From the NCBI RefSeq assembly GCF_029382255.1, contig NZ_JARLLG010000001.1, positions 310,001 through 374,000 on the forward strand: a stretch of DNA of 64,000 nt, in the 5' to 3' direction. Shown piece after piece: positions 25,146 through 33,461 of the stretch. The stretch is from Isoptericola croceus. GTDB lineage: Bacteria > Actinomycetota > Actinomycetes > Actinomycetales > Cellulomonadaceae. The translations under genes and the position numbers were made by a program. The notes beneath the pieces were generated by a model, which did not search any database, was not told the DNA's origin, and saw only the letters and a list, made by a program, of their open reading frames with translations. Each line of letters opens with the position of its first letter. Positions within the stretch are counted from its first letter, which is position 1.

Positions 25146-25919
25146 ATGGGAACCGCGCTCGTCACCGGCGCCACCGCCGGCCTCGGACTGGAGTTCGCCT
25201 GGCAGCTCGCCACGGCGCGTCACGACCTCGTGCTCGTGGCGCGCACGACCGAGCGCCTGGATCAGGTGGCGGGTCAGATTCGCGCCGCTGCGGGGGTGCA
25301 GGTCGAGGTCCTGACCGCCGACCTGTCCGTGCCCGCCGACGTCGCCCGCGTCGCGGAACGGCTCGCCGTCGTCGGGGACGAACCGGGCGAGGAGCGCCAC
25401 CCCGTCGGCCTGCTCGTCAACAACGCCGGGTTCGCCACCGCACAGCGGTTCGTCGGGGGCGACGTCGAGACGGAGCTGGCGGCGATCGACGTGATGGTGC
25501 GCGCCGTCGTGCAGCTCTCCCACGCCGCCGTCGGTCAGATGACGGTTCGCGGGCGCGGGGCCGTCCTCAACGTGGCCTCCGTGGCCGCGCTGACGGCGGG
25601 CGGGACCTACGCCGCCGCCAAAGCCTACGTGCGGTCCTTCACCGAGGGGCTCTCGGTGGACCTGCGAGGCACGGGCGTCACCGCGACCGTGCTGTGCCCC
25701 GGGTACGTGCACACCGAGTTCCACGACCGGGCGGACCTGGACAAGACGTCGGTGCCGCCGATCGGGTGGCTCGAGGCTCCCGCCGTCGTCGCGCACGCCC
25801 TCGACGACGTGCGCCGCGGTGTGGTCATCTCCACGCCGTCGCTGCGGTACAAGGCCGGCTCGGCGCTGCTACGCGTGCTCCCGCGGTCCGCCGTCCGGGC
25901 GATCGGCCACTACCGCTGA
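25146..25919 (+). CDS. Short-chain dehydrogenase/reductase
   Basis: 257 residues. NAD(P)-binding TGATAGLGLEFA at the N-terminus, NNAGFA, the catalytic Ser in NVASVAAL and YAAAK (Tyr and Lys) are present, so it should be active. The sequence resembles the classical SDRs related to DltE/ketoacyl reductases; substrate unknown. The last 10 bases overlap the convergent TetR gene. Confidence 0.9.
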   Translation: MGTALVTGATAGLGLEFAWQLATARHDLVLVARTTERLDQVAGQIRAAAGVQVEVLTADLSVPADVARVAERLAVVGDEPGEERHPVGLLVNNAGFATAQRFVGGDVETELAAIDVMVRAVVQLSHAAVGQMTVRGRGAVLNVASVAALTAGGTYAAAKAYVRSFTEGLSVDLRGTGVTATVLCPGYVHTEFHDRADLDKTSVPPIGWLEAPAVVAHALDDVRRGVVISTPSLRYKAGSALLRVLPRSAVRAIGHYR

Positions 25920-26932
25920 TCGGCACGGCGTGCGCGCTCGGCGGCGGCGCGGGCCGACTCGGTCTCCGCCTTGCGGGCCTCGCGGAGTGACTTCTCGAGC
26001 TCGCGGACCTTCTTCTGCGCCTCGCGGACCTTCCGTTCGACCTCCTTGCGCTTGTTCGCCGCCTTCTTGACCTTCGCGTCGGTGGCGTAGGCCTGGACGA
26101 CGGCGGAGGCCTCGGCCGTCGCGTCCGCCTCGGTCTCGGCGTCGGAGGAATCGGTGCCGGGCCGCTCGACGCCGTCGACCTCTGCCGCCCGGCGGTCGAC
26201 GAACGCCGCGACCCCGTCGAGCGTGCGCTCGAGCCCCCACCCGACGTCGTCGATCTCGTCGAGCCCGGCGGTCTCGGGGAGGTAGGTGCCGCGTTCGACC
26301 AGCGGACGCAGGTACGGGAACCTGACCTCGTCGACGAGATCGCGCAGCGCCTGCGCGACGGCGTCGCCCGCGGAGGCGTCGTCGCTGCTGTCCGCGGCGG
26401 CGCGGTCCAGGTCGTGGCCGAGCGCTGCGGCGTTGCGGGCGTAGCCGCTCACCAGCAGGATCACTGCGACCTTCTCGCCGTCTGCCAGCGGTGTGGAGCG
26501 CAGGGCGCGCAACCCGGCGTCGGCGGCGCGCAGGCTGTTCGGCGTCATCGGGGCGCCGGTCACGGGGATGTCGAGGACCCAGGGGTGGTTCCGGTAGACG
26601 GCGAGGGCGAACAGCGCCCACTCGCGCAGCTCGGCACGCCAGTCCGCCGGCTCGTGCGGCGGTGGGAACTCGACGTCGAAGGCCACCTCCTGCATGAGTA
26701 GCAGCAGGTCGTCCTTGCTCGTGACGTACCGGTACAGCGACATCGTCGTGAAGCCGAGGCTCTTGGCCACGCGTGCCATGGAGACGCCGGCCAGCCCCTC
26801 GGCGTCGGCGATCTCGACCGCGGCCTCGACGATCCGTTCGATGCTCAGCTCGCGCCGGGGGACGCGTTCGGGGCGTTCGGCGACTCCCCAGGCGAGCGCG
26901 AGGCGGGGCGGGAGCTCGGGCGCGTCGGTCAT
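25910..26932 (-). CDS. TetR-family regulator with C-terminal coiled-coil tail
   Basis: 340 residues, much longer than the usual 190-240. Residues 25-75 form the TetR helix-turn-helix (IVEAAVEIADAEGLAGVSMARVAKSLG, then TTMSLYRYVTSKDDLL). The ligand domain (80-260) resembles the TetR C-terminal domain of tetracenomycin/daunorubicin-type regulators. The last about 55 residues are a charged Lys/Glu/Arg coiled coil (e.g. EVERKVREAQKKVRELEK) not usual in the family. It follows the ABC permease gene by 47 bp on the same strand and so is probably the local repressor of the exporter. Confidence 0.9.
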   Translation of the reverse strand: MTDAPELPPRLALAWGVAERPERVPRRELSIERIVEAAVEIADAEGLAGVSMARVAKSLGFTTMSLYRYVTSKDDLLLLMQEVAFDVEFPPPHEPADWRAELREWALFALAVYRNHPWVLDIPVTGAPMTPNSLRAADAGLRALRSTPLADGEKVAVILLVSGYARNAAALGHDLDRAAADSSDDASAGDAVAQALRDLVDEVRFPYLRPLVERGTYLPETAGLDEIDDVGWGLERTLDGVAAFVDRRAAEVDGVERPGTDSSDAETEADATAEASAVVQAYATDAKVKKAANKRKEVERKVREAQKKVRELEKSLREARKAETESARAAAERARRADQR

Positions 26933-26979
26933 GGGCCCATCATCCCCGAACGCGCCCGGGCGTCCCCTGGAGGGCATCG

Positions 26980-27804
26980 TCACCGAGCGGTGCGCCGGCG
27001 GTGGAGCAACGACCCGGCGACCAGGCTGAGGGCGAGGAAGCCGGCGAGCCAGGCGCAGCCGGTGGCGATCGTGGCGCCGTCGGGCGTCCCCATGAGCAGT
27101 CCGCGCACCGACTCGATGATCGGTGTGAACGGCTGGTTCTCGGAAAACCCGCGCAGCCACTCGGGCATGGTCTCGACCGGCACGAACCCGGAGCTGAGGT
27201 AGGGGATGAACAGGAAGATCATGTTGACCGAACCGGCGGCGTCCGGGCTCATGACGAGGCCGAGGACGGCACTGATCCAGGTGAACGTCACGACGGCGAG
27301 CACCGCGAACGCCGCGAACCCGAGCCAGCCCGTCACACCGGCGTCGGGCCGGAAGCCGAGGGCGACGGCGACGAGGACGACGAGGGCGGCGGACGTCAGG
27401 TTGCGCACGACGCTCGCCACGACGTGGCCCCACAGGGTCGACGGTCCGAAGATCGGCAGGGTCTTGAACCGGTCGAGGGTGCCCGAGGTCATGTCCTGCG
27501 AGACCGCGAGGGCTGCCGAGGACGAGTTCATGCCGAGACACATGACCAGGACGCCGGGAACGACGTAGTTGATGTAGTCGCCGCCGGTGCTGCCACCGAT
27601 CGCTCCGCCGAAGATGACGACGAACACGATCATGATCAGCACCGGCAGGGCGAACGCGGTGACGAGGCCGTCGACCGAGCGCAGGGCGCGGCGCGACTCG
27701 CGGCGGGTCATGGTCGCGACGTCGCGCAGCGGGGAGGGTCGGCGCGGTGCTCCGGTGCGCCGGCCGGGGGTTTCCGTGGTCGGGGCGGTCACGGTGGTGG
27801 TCAT
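26980..27804 (-). CDS. ABC-2 type drug exporter permease (DrrB-like)
   Basis: 274 residues with six predicted helices; contains the DrrB-family stretch SGTLDRFKTLP after the second helix and FIPYLSSGFVPVETMPEWLRGFSENQPFTP, the typical region before the last helices. The start overlaps the ATPase stop by four bases (ATGA). With its ATPase it should export a hydrophobic drug-like compound; identity unknown. Confidence 0.92.
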   Translation of the reverse strand: MTTTVTAPTTETPGRRTGAPRRPSPLRDVATMTRRESRRALRSVDGLVTAFALPVLIMIVFVVIFGGAIGGSTGGDYINYVVPGVLVMCLGMNSSSAALAVSQDMTSGTLDRFKTLPIFGPSTLWGHVVASVVRNLTSAALVVLVAVALGFRPDAGVTGWLGFAAFAVLAVVTFTWISAVLGLVMSPDAAGSVNMIFLFIPYLSSGFVPVETMPEWLRGFSENQPFTPIIESVRGLLMGTPDGATIATGCAWLAGFLALSLVAGSLLHRRRTAR

Positions 27805-28790
27805 CGCCGGGTCTCCTGGGGTGTGCGGTTCGGGGTGGCCTGGGGCGCAGGCCGCTGGGTCAGGGCGAGGAAGACGTCGTCGAGCGTGGGCCTGACGACG
27901 CTGACGCCGGCGATCTCGAGACCGCCGTGCTCGGCGCGGGCGAGCACCTCGCGGATGGTGTGCACGGGTGCGCTGCTCGGCAGGGTGAGCGTGAGCTGCT
28001 TGTCGTCGGCCTCGGCCTCGGCGAGCCCGTCGACGCCGGCGAGCGCGCCGCCACGAGCGGCGGCGAGGCTGGTCGCGTCGTCGAACACGACCCGGACCTT
28101 GTCGTCCGCGACGAGGGCCTTGAGCTCGGAGGCGGTCCCGCGGGCGGCGATGCGGCCGTCGGCGAGGACGGCGATGGTGTCGGCGAGCTGGTCGGCCTCC
28201 TCCAGGTACTGGGTGGTGAGCAGGATCGTGGTGCCGTCGGTCGCGAGGGACCGCACGACGTCCCACAGCTGGGTGCGTGACACCGGGTCGAGTCCGGTGG
28301 TCGGCTCGTCGAGGACGAGGACCTCCGGGTCCGAGACGAGGCTGATCGCCAGGTCGAGCCGGCGGCGCATCCCGCCGGAGTAGGTGGCCACCCGGCGTCC
28401 GGCGGCGTCGGTGAGGCCGAACCGGTCCAGCAGCTCGTGGGCACGACGGCGGACGCTGCGGTGGGGCAGGTGGGCGAGGTCGGCCATCATCACGAGGTTC
28501 TCCTCGCCGGTCTGGAACTCGTCCACCGACGCGTACTGACCGGTCAGCGCGATGCGGCGTCGGACGGCACCGGGGTGGCGGACGACGTCGATGCCCGCGA
28601 CCGTGGCGGTGCCGCCGTCCGGGCGGACCAGGGTGGTGAGGATGTTGACGGTGGTGGTCTTGCCGGCACCGTTGGGGCCGAGCAGGGCGAAGATCTCGCC
28701 GCGGCGCACGTCGAGGTCGACGCCGCGCAGCACCTCGTGTCGTCCGTAGGCCTTGCGCAGCCCACGGACCTCGATCATCGGATCGTTCAT
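27801..28790 (-). CDS. ABC drug exporter ATP-binding protein (DrrA-like)
   Basis: 329 residues from ATG 28790 (CAGGAG upstream). Walker A GPNGAGKT, signature YSGGMRRRLDLA, Walker B VLVLDEPTTGLDP and H-loop TTQYL are all there, and the C-terminal about 90 residues (VRVVFDD..., ending in RPTLDDVFLALT) form the DrrA-type C-terminal domain. First gene of an ATPase-permease-tetR operon. Its promoter overlaps palindromes that are good candidates for the TetR operator. Confidence 0.94.
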   Translation of the reverse strand: MNDPMIEVRGLRKAYGRHEVLRGVDLDVRRGEIFALLGPNGAGKTTTVNILTTLVRPDGGTATVAGIDVVRHPGAVRRRIALTGQYASVDEFQTGEENLVMMADLAHLPHRSVRRRAHELLDRFGLTDAAGRRVATYSGGMRRRLDLAISLVSDPEVLVLDEPTTGLDPVSRTQLWDVVRSLATDGTTILLTTQYLEEADQLADTIAVLADGRIAARGTASELKALVADDKVRVVFDDATSLAAARGGALAGVDGLAEAEADDKQLTLTLPSSAPVHTIREVLARAEHGGLEIAGVSVVRPTLDDVFLALTQRPAPQATPNRTPQETRR

Positions 28791-28811
28791 GGCAGGGCTC
28801 CTGAGATGGTT

Positions 28812-28856
28812 GTGTATGACGTACACGAGCGTACGCCCTACACTGAGCGTAGGCAA
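28812..28856 (-). promoter_or_regulatory. Promoter and operator candidates of the exporter/tetR operon
   Basis: Read on the minus strand, TTGCCT (28856-28851) and TACGCT (28833-28828) are spaced by 17 bases as -35 and -10. Two inverted repeats overlap or flank them: GTGTA-N5-TACAC at 28812-28826 and CCTAC-N7-GTAGG at 28837-28853. These are plausible binding sites for the downstream TetR protein, giving self-regulation. Confidence 0.5.
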
Positions 28857-28995
28857 TACACGAAGTGTGCCCTGTAGATCCCGCCAGTAGGGCGGCGCGG
28901 CCGCAGGCCCGGGCTGGTGTCGCGGCCGGGCGCCCGCGCGATCGGCGAGATCGCCGCTTCTTGACCAGGCCTGACCGGTCCGGCATCCTATGGCG

Positions 28996-29009
28996 TGTTA
29001 GCGCTCACA
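28996..29009. promoter_or_regulatory. LacI-type operator before the GH43 gene
   Basis: TGTTAGCGCTCACA has the central GCGC and flanks typical of LacI-family operators (compare TGTTAGCGCTAACA). It lies 18 bp before the GH43 start codon, where a bound repressor would block transcription or initiation. No lacI-type gene is in the window. Confidence 0.65.
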
Positions 29010-29026
29010 TCGACAAAGGGGTCACC

Positions 29027-30475
29027 TTGAGCAACATCCTCAGTCGGGCCCGACGGCGTGCCGTCGCCGCCCTGGCCGTCGCCCTCACCGCCGTCGCGCT
29101 CGTCCCGGCGTCGGCCGAAGCGCAGTTCATCGACGTCCCGAACCCGATCGTGGAGCAGCGCGCCGACCCGGCGATCTACAAGCACACGGACGGCTACTAC
29201 TACATGACCGCGTCGGTGCCCGACTACAAGCGGCTCGAGCTGCGCCGGTCGCAGACGCTCGCGGGCCTCGGCTCAGCCACCCCCGTCACCGCGTTCACCG
29301 CCCCGTCCAGCGGCCCGCTCAGCGGCTGGACCTGGGCACCCGACATCCAGTACATCGACGGCGCCTGGTACATGTACTTCTCGGCGTCGCCCAACACGGC
29401 GCGGTTCGCGCAGCGCCTGTACTGGGTCCGGAACACCTCGGCGGACCCGACGACTGGCACCTGGTCCGAGCCCCAGCGCATGACCACCGGCCGAGAATCG
29501 TTCCAGCTCGACCCGGCATCGTTCGTCGTGAACGGCACGCGGTACTTCACGTGGTCGCAGGACAGCCCCGACACGAACTTCAACAGCCACACGTACCTGG
29601 CGCGGATGACGTCGCCGACGACGATCGACACCGCCACGGCGATCGAGATCGCCCGGCCGACCCACGCCTGGGAGATGGAGGGCGTGCGCGGCGTGGTCGA
29701 GGGCCCGATGCCGCTGGTCAAGAACGGGAAGGTGTTCATCGCGTACTCCGCGTCCGCGACCGACTCGCGCTACAAGCTCGGCCTGCTGTCGGCCCCCGTG
29801 TCGGCGAACCTGCTCGACCCGGCGTCCTGGACCAAGAAGCCGACCCCCGTGTTCCAGACCGCCAACGGCGTCTACGGTCCCGGCCACGGCAGCTTCACCG
29901 TCGCCGAGGACGGCGTCACCGACATGCTGGTGTTCCACGCGCGCGACTACGCCACGCCGACGCCGGACGCCCTGACCGACCCCAACCGGCACACGCGTGT
30001 CCAGCAGCTCTACTGGTCCGACACGGGGGAGCCGTTCTTCGGGCAGCCCATCGCGACCGGGGCGCGCCAGCCGGGCATCCGCGGCCAGTTCAGCGACAAG
30101 TGCGTCGACGACTACGGGTGGAACACCGCCAACGGCGCCCTCGTGCGCCTCTACACGTGCAACGACTACGCCGTCCAGAAGTGGGAGTTCACCTACGTCG
30201 GCGGCTACTACCGGATCAAGAACCTCCACGCGGCCAAGTGCCTCGACAACCTGGACGGTTCGACGGCGCTCAACGCCGACGTCGGGCTGTGGACCTGCAA
30301 CGGCCACGTCAACCAGGACTGGTCGATCATTGACCGGGGCAACGGCTGGTTCTCGCTGCGCAACCGCGCCAGCGGGCTCTGCCTCGACAACTACGAGTGG
30401 GACCGCTCGAACGGCGCGCGGCTGTCGATGTACACCTGCAACGGGCTGGGCGCCCAGCTCTGGCGCCGCGGCTGA
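29027..30475 (+). CDS. Secreted GH43 arabinan-active glycosidase with CBM13
   Basis: 482 residues from the TTG at 29027, chosen because AAAGGGG precedes it and a signal peptide follows (MSNILSRARRRAVAALAVAL, cleavage near AEA-QF). The five-bladed propeller begins IVEQRADPAIYKHTDGYYY, with the catalytic Asp in RADPAI; WAPDIQYI and VEGPMPLV (general acid Glu) follow. Residues about 345-482 are a ricin-type CBM13 with three repeats (e.g. DKCVDDYGWN, AKCLDNLDGS, GLCLDNYEWD). Known relatives are exo-acting arabinofuranosidases/arabinanases, so arabinan side chains of pectin are a likely substrate. A LacI-type operator precedes it. Confidence 0.87.
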   Translation: MSNILSRARRRAVAALAVALTAVALVPASAEAQFIDVPNPIVEQRADPAIYKHTDGYYYMTASVPDYKRLELRRSQTLAGLGSATPVTAFTAPSSGPLSGWTWAPDIQYIDGAWYMYFSASPNTARFAQRLYWVRNTSADPTTGTWSEPQRMTTGRESFQLDPASFVVNGTRYFTWSQDSPDTNFNSHTYLARMTSPTTIDTATAIEIARPTHAWEMEGVRGVVEGPMPLVKNGKVFIAYSASATDSRYKLGLLSAPVSANLLDPASWTKKPTPVFQTANGVYGPGHGSFTVAEDGVTDMLVFHARDYATPTPDALTDPNRHTRVQQLYWSDTGEPFFGQPIATGARQPGIRGQFSDKCVDDYGWNTANGALVRLYTCNDYAVQKWEFTYVGGYYRIKNLHAAKCLDNLDGSTALNADVGLWTCNGHVNQDWSIIDRGNGWFSLRNRASGLCLDNYEWDRSNGARLSMYTCNGLGAQLWRRG

Positions 30476-30490
30476 CGGCTCGAGCTCACC

Positions 30491-30931
30491 GTGGGTGCCG
30501 TTCCCAGGCCGGGAACGGCACCCGTGCTGCAGATCCCGCGGCACTACCTGTACGCAGGGATCATCCTGTTCGGCGCGCTCGGGTCCTACGCCCTGAACTT
30601 CTCGCCCGTCGACGTCCTGATGCTGCTCGCCATCGGGCTCGTCGGGTTCTTCATGCGGCGCTACGGGTATCCCGTGGCGACCATGGTGGTGGGAATGATT
30701 CTCGGACCCATGGCCGAGGAGCGGCTCCGGCGTTCCCTGGCGATCAGCCAGGGCGACCTGACCCATCTCGTCACCAGCCCGTTCGCGGCCTTCGCCTACG
30801 CGGCGATCATCGTGATCGTCGGCGCGGGCATGTGGCTGCAGCAGCACAGGGAACGGCGCGTCGGCGCCGAGCTCGAGCAGCTCGTCGAGGACGTCCGCAC
30901 CGCGGCTCCGACGCAGGAGGTCAGCCGCTGA
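30491..30931 (+). pseudogene. Remnant of a tripartite tricarboxylate transporter permease (TctA C-terminus)
   Basis: About 135 residues match only the end of TctA, a roughly 500-residue permease: IPRHYLYAGIILFGALGSYA, a FSPVDVLMLLAIGLVGFFMRR helix, YGYPVATMVVGMILGPMAEE and RRSLAISQGD. Three helices remain of about twelve. The first possible start lies inside the hairpin that terminates the GH43 transcript, and homology begins right after that hairpin. The other tct genes are absent. I read it as the 3' stump left after loss or replacement of upstream sequence; whether it is still translated is open. Confidence 0.72.
30493..30523 (+). terminator. Terminator after GH43 gene
   Basis: GGGTGCCGTTCCC (30493-30505) and its exact reverse complement (30511-30523) enclose a 5-base loop, 18 bp past the GH43 stop. 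Confidence 0.8.
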
Positions 30932-30990
30932 CGTGCCCGGTCACGGGTCCCGAAGATGTCGGCCGAGCGGGCCCGGCTACCCTGGTGCCC

Positions 30991-31572
30991 GTGACATCCA
31001 CCGACTTCTCCCCGACCCCCCGCGAGCAGCTCCTCGAGCTCGTCAAGGAGCTCGCCGTCGTGCACGGGAAGGTGACGCTCTCCTCCGGCAAGGAGGCCGA
31101 CTACTACGTCGACCTGCGCCGGATCACGCTGCACCACCGCGCCGCGCCGCTGGTCGGCCACGTGCTGCTGGACCACCTCGAGGAGGTCGGCCTCGGTACC
31201 GCCGAGGTCGACGCCGTCGGCGGCCTCACGCTCGGCGCGGACCCGATCGCCGACGCCCTGCTGCACGCCGCGGCCTCGCGCGGGCAGGACCTCGACGCGT
31301 TCGTCGTGCGCAAGGCGGCCAAGGCGCACGGCATGCAGCGGCAGATCGAGGGGCCCGAGGTCGCCGGTCGGCGCGTCGTCGTGCTCGAGGACACCACGAC
31401 CACGGGCGGCTCACCGATCGCCGCGATCGAGGCGCTGCGCGCCGCAGGGGCCGAGGTGCTCGGCTGCGCCACCATCGTCGACCGCGCGACGGGCGCGGGG
31501 GAGAAGATCGAGGCGCTGGGCGTGCCGTACCACTACCTGTTCGACCTGCAGGACCTCGGCCTGAGCCGATAG
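30991..31572 (+). CDS. pyrE: Orotate phosphoribosyltransferase
   Basis: 193 residues, GTG start at 30991 (another GTG six bases earlier is possible). GKVTLSSGKEADYYVDLR binds orotate and the PRPP loop is VVVLEDTTTTGGSPIAAIEA. It makes OMP from orotate and PRPP in pyrimidine synthesis. Single gene, ended by the long hairpin at 31593-31668, convergent to the HAD gene. Confidence 0.97.
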   Translation: MTSTDFSPTPREQLLELVKELAVVHGKVTLSSGKEADYYVDLRRITLHHRAAPLVGHVLLDHLEEVGLGTAEVDAVGGLTLGADPIADALLHAAASRGQDLDAFVVRKAAKAHGMQRQIEGPEVAGRRVVVLEDTTTTGGSPIAAIEALRAAGAEVLGCATIVDRATGAGEKIEALGVPYHYLFDLQDLGLSR

Positions 31573-31592
31573 CGCAGCCCAGCCTCAAGCTG

Positions 31593-31668
31593 GCGCTGTG
31601 GGCGCGATTTCTGGGCTGCAGAAAAGGGCATTTCGGGTATTTCGGGCCAGAAATCGCGCCCACAGCGC
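31593..31668. terminator. Bidirectional hairpin between pyrE and HAD gene
   Basis: Exact 22-base inverted repeat, arms 31593-31614 and 31647-31668, with a 32-base AT-richer loop. It lies between convergent stop codons and can serve both genes. Confidence 0.8.
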
Positions 31669-31675
31669 TCGTGTG

Positions 31676-32452
31676 TCAGACGCGTTCGATCAGGTCCGCG
31701 ATCGAGTCGACCACGTGCGAGGGCCGGAAGGGGTGCTGCTCGACCTCGTCGGCCGCGGTGGAGCCGGTCAGGACGAGGAACGTCTCTAGCCCCGCCTCGA
31801 TGCCCGCCACGACGTCGGTGTCCATGCGGTCCCCGACCATCGCCGTCGTCTCCGAGTGGGCGTCGATCTGGTTGAGCGCGGAACGGAACATCATCGGGTT
31901 CGGTTTGCCCACGTAGTACGGCGAGCGCCCGGTCGCGGCGGTGATCATCGCCGCGACCGCACCCGTGGCGGGCAACGGCCCCTCGGCGGACGGACCGGTG
32001 GTGTCGGGGTTCGTGGCGATGAACCGCGCCCCGCCCTTGATGAGGCGGATCGCCTTGGTGATCGCCTCGAACGAGTACGTGCGGGTCTCGCCGAGCACCA
32101 CGTAGTCCGGGTCGGTCTCGGTGAGGGTGTAGCCGGCAGCGTGCAGGGCAGTCGTCAGGCCGGCCTCCCCGATCGCGTAGGCCGAGCCGTTCGGCACCTG
32201 GCCGGCAAGGAACTTGGCGGTGGCCAGGGCGGACGTCCAGATCGCCGCCTCCGGCACGTCGATGCCGGAGCGCGACAGCCGCGCCGCGAGGTCGCGTGCG
32301 GTGAAGATCGAGTTGTTCGTCAGCACCAGAAACGGGCGCCCCGCGTCGCGCAGCGCCGCGATGAACTCCGCGGCCCCGGGGATCGCCTGGCCCTCGTGCA
32401 CCAGGACGCCGTCCATGTCCGTCAGCCAGCAGTCGATCGTCCGCTCCGTCAT
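31676..32452 (-). CDS. HAD-IIA family sugar/nucleotide phosphatase (NagD-like)
   Basis: 258 residues. HAD motif I DMDGVLVHEG, motif II LTNNS, Lys in YYVGKPNPMMF and motif III GDRMDTDVVAGIEAG are intact, with the C2 cap domain between. Members dephosphorylate small phosphometabolites such as nucleoside monophosphates or sugar phosphates; the substrate is not evident. Start ATG 32452 is back to back with the DUF368 gene (31-bp gap). Confidence 0.92.
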   Translation of the reverse strand: MTERTIDCWLTDMDGVLVHEGQAIPGAAEFIAALRDAGRPFLVLTNNSIFTARDLAARLSRSGIDVPEAAIWTSALATAKFLAGQVPNGSAYAIGEAGLTTALHAAGYTLTETDPDYVVLGETRTYSFEAITKAIRLIKGGARFIATNPDTTGPSAEGPLPATGAVAAMITAATGRSPYYVGKPNPMMFRSALNQIDAHSETTAMVGDRMDTDVVAGIEAGLETFLVLTGSTAADEVEQHPFRPSHVVDSIADLIERV

Positions 32453-32483
32453 GGGTCTCACCGTAGCCCGTAGGCTTCCCTGC

Positions 32484-33461
32484 GTGACGAACGAGGAGCA
32501 GGATCCGACGGCGCACTCCGGCGCCGTCCGCCGCCACGCGACACCCGCCACGGGCACGCCCTGGACCGCCGCACCCGGACTGGTGGTCCGCGGCGGGCTC
32601 GTGGGGCTGGCCGAGGCCGTCCCCGGAGTCTCGGGCGGCACGATCGCCCTCGTCGTCGGGCTGTACGACCGGCTCCTCGGCGCCGCGAGCGACGTGATCC
32701 ACGCCGGTCGCGAGCTCGTGCAGGGCGTGGCCCAGCGACGCGGGCTGCGTCCCGGTGGTCGTGCGCTGCGCGCCGTGGACTGGCGGTTCCTCGTCCCCGT
32801 CGTCGTCGGCATGATCGTCGTGCTCCTGGTCGCCCTCAGCCTGGTCGCCCCGCTGCTCGAGGAGCACCCGGTCACCATGCGGTCGCTGTTCTTCGGCATG
32901 ATCGCCGTCTCGGTCGCGGTGCCGGTGCGGATGATGCCGGGCAGGTTCCGTCCACGGGACGTCCTGCTGCTGCTCGGCGCGGCCGCCGCCGCGTTCGTAC
33001 TCACCGGCCTGCCACCCGCCGGCGTCACCGACCCCCCGCTCTGGTACGTCGTCATCGGGGCGTCGATCGCGATCAACGCCCTCGTGCTGCCGGGCGTCTC
33101 CGGCTCGTTCCTCATGGTGGTCATGGGCCTGTACATCCCGGTGCAGCAGGCACTGAGCGATCGCGACCTCGCGTTCGTCGGCGCGTTCGCCCTCGGAGCG
33201 CTGATCGGGTTGTCCTGCTTCGTCAAGCTGCTGCACTGGCTGCTCGAGCACCGCCGGCAGGCCACCATGGCGGTCCTGGCGGGTCTCATGGTCGGTTCGC
33301 TGCGCGCCCTGTGGCCGTGGCAGGACGCCGACCACGCCCTCCTCGCCCCGCCGGGCACCGGCGCGGGTGCGGTGCTCGGGCCGGTGCTGATCGCCGTGGC
33401 GGGCGCCGCCGTCGTCGGCGCCGCGATCTGGTGGGAGTCGTCGCGGGCCGCGGATGAGTGA
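32484..33461 (+). CDS. DUF368 membrane protein
   Basis: 325 residues, GTG start at 32484. About eight helices; the conserved DUF368 motif GLAEAVPGVSGGTIALVVG near residue 40 is repeated in variant form as NALVLPGVSGSFLMVVMG around 200, an inverted internal duplication typical of transporters. DUF368 proteins have been implicated in recycling polyprenyl-phosphate lipid carriers across the membrane; that role is from family knowledge. Its stop overlaps the next gene by 8 bp. Confidence 0.9.
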   Translation: MTNEEQDPTAHSGAVRRHATPATGTPWTAAPGLVVRGGLVGLAEAVPGVSGGTIALVVGLYDRLLGAASDVIHAGRELVQGVAQRRGLRPGGRALRAVDWRFLVPVVVGMIVVLLVALSLVAPLLEEHPVTMRSLFFGMIAVSVAVPVRMMPGRFRPRDVLLLLGAAAAAFVLTGLPPAGVTDPPLWYVVIGASIAINALVLPGVSGSFLMVVMGLYIPVQQALSDRDLAFVGAFALGALIGLSCFVKLLHWLLEHRRQATMAVLAGLMVGSLRALWPWQDADHALLAPPGTGAGAVLGPVLIAVAGAAVVGAAIWWESSRAADE

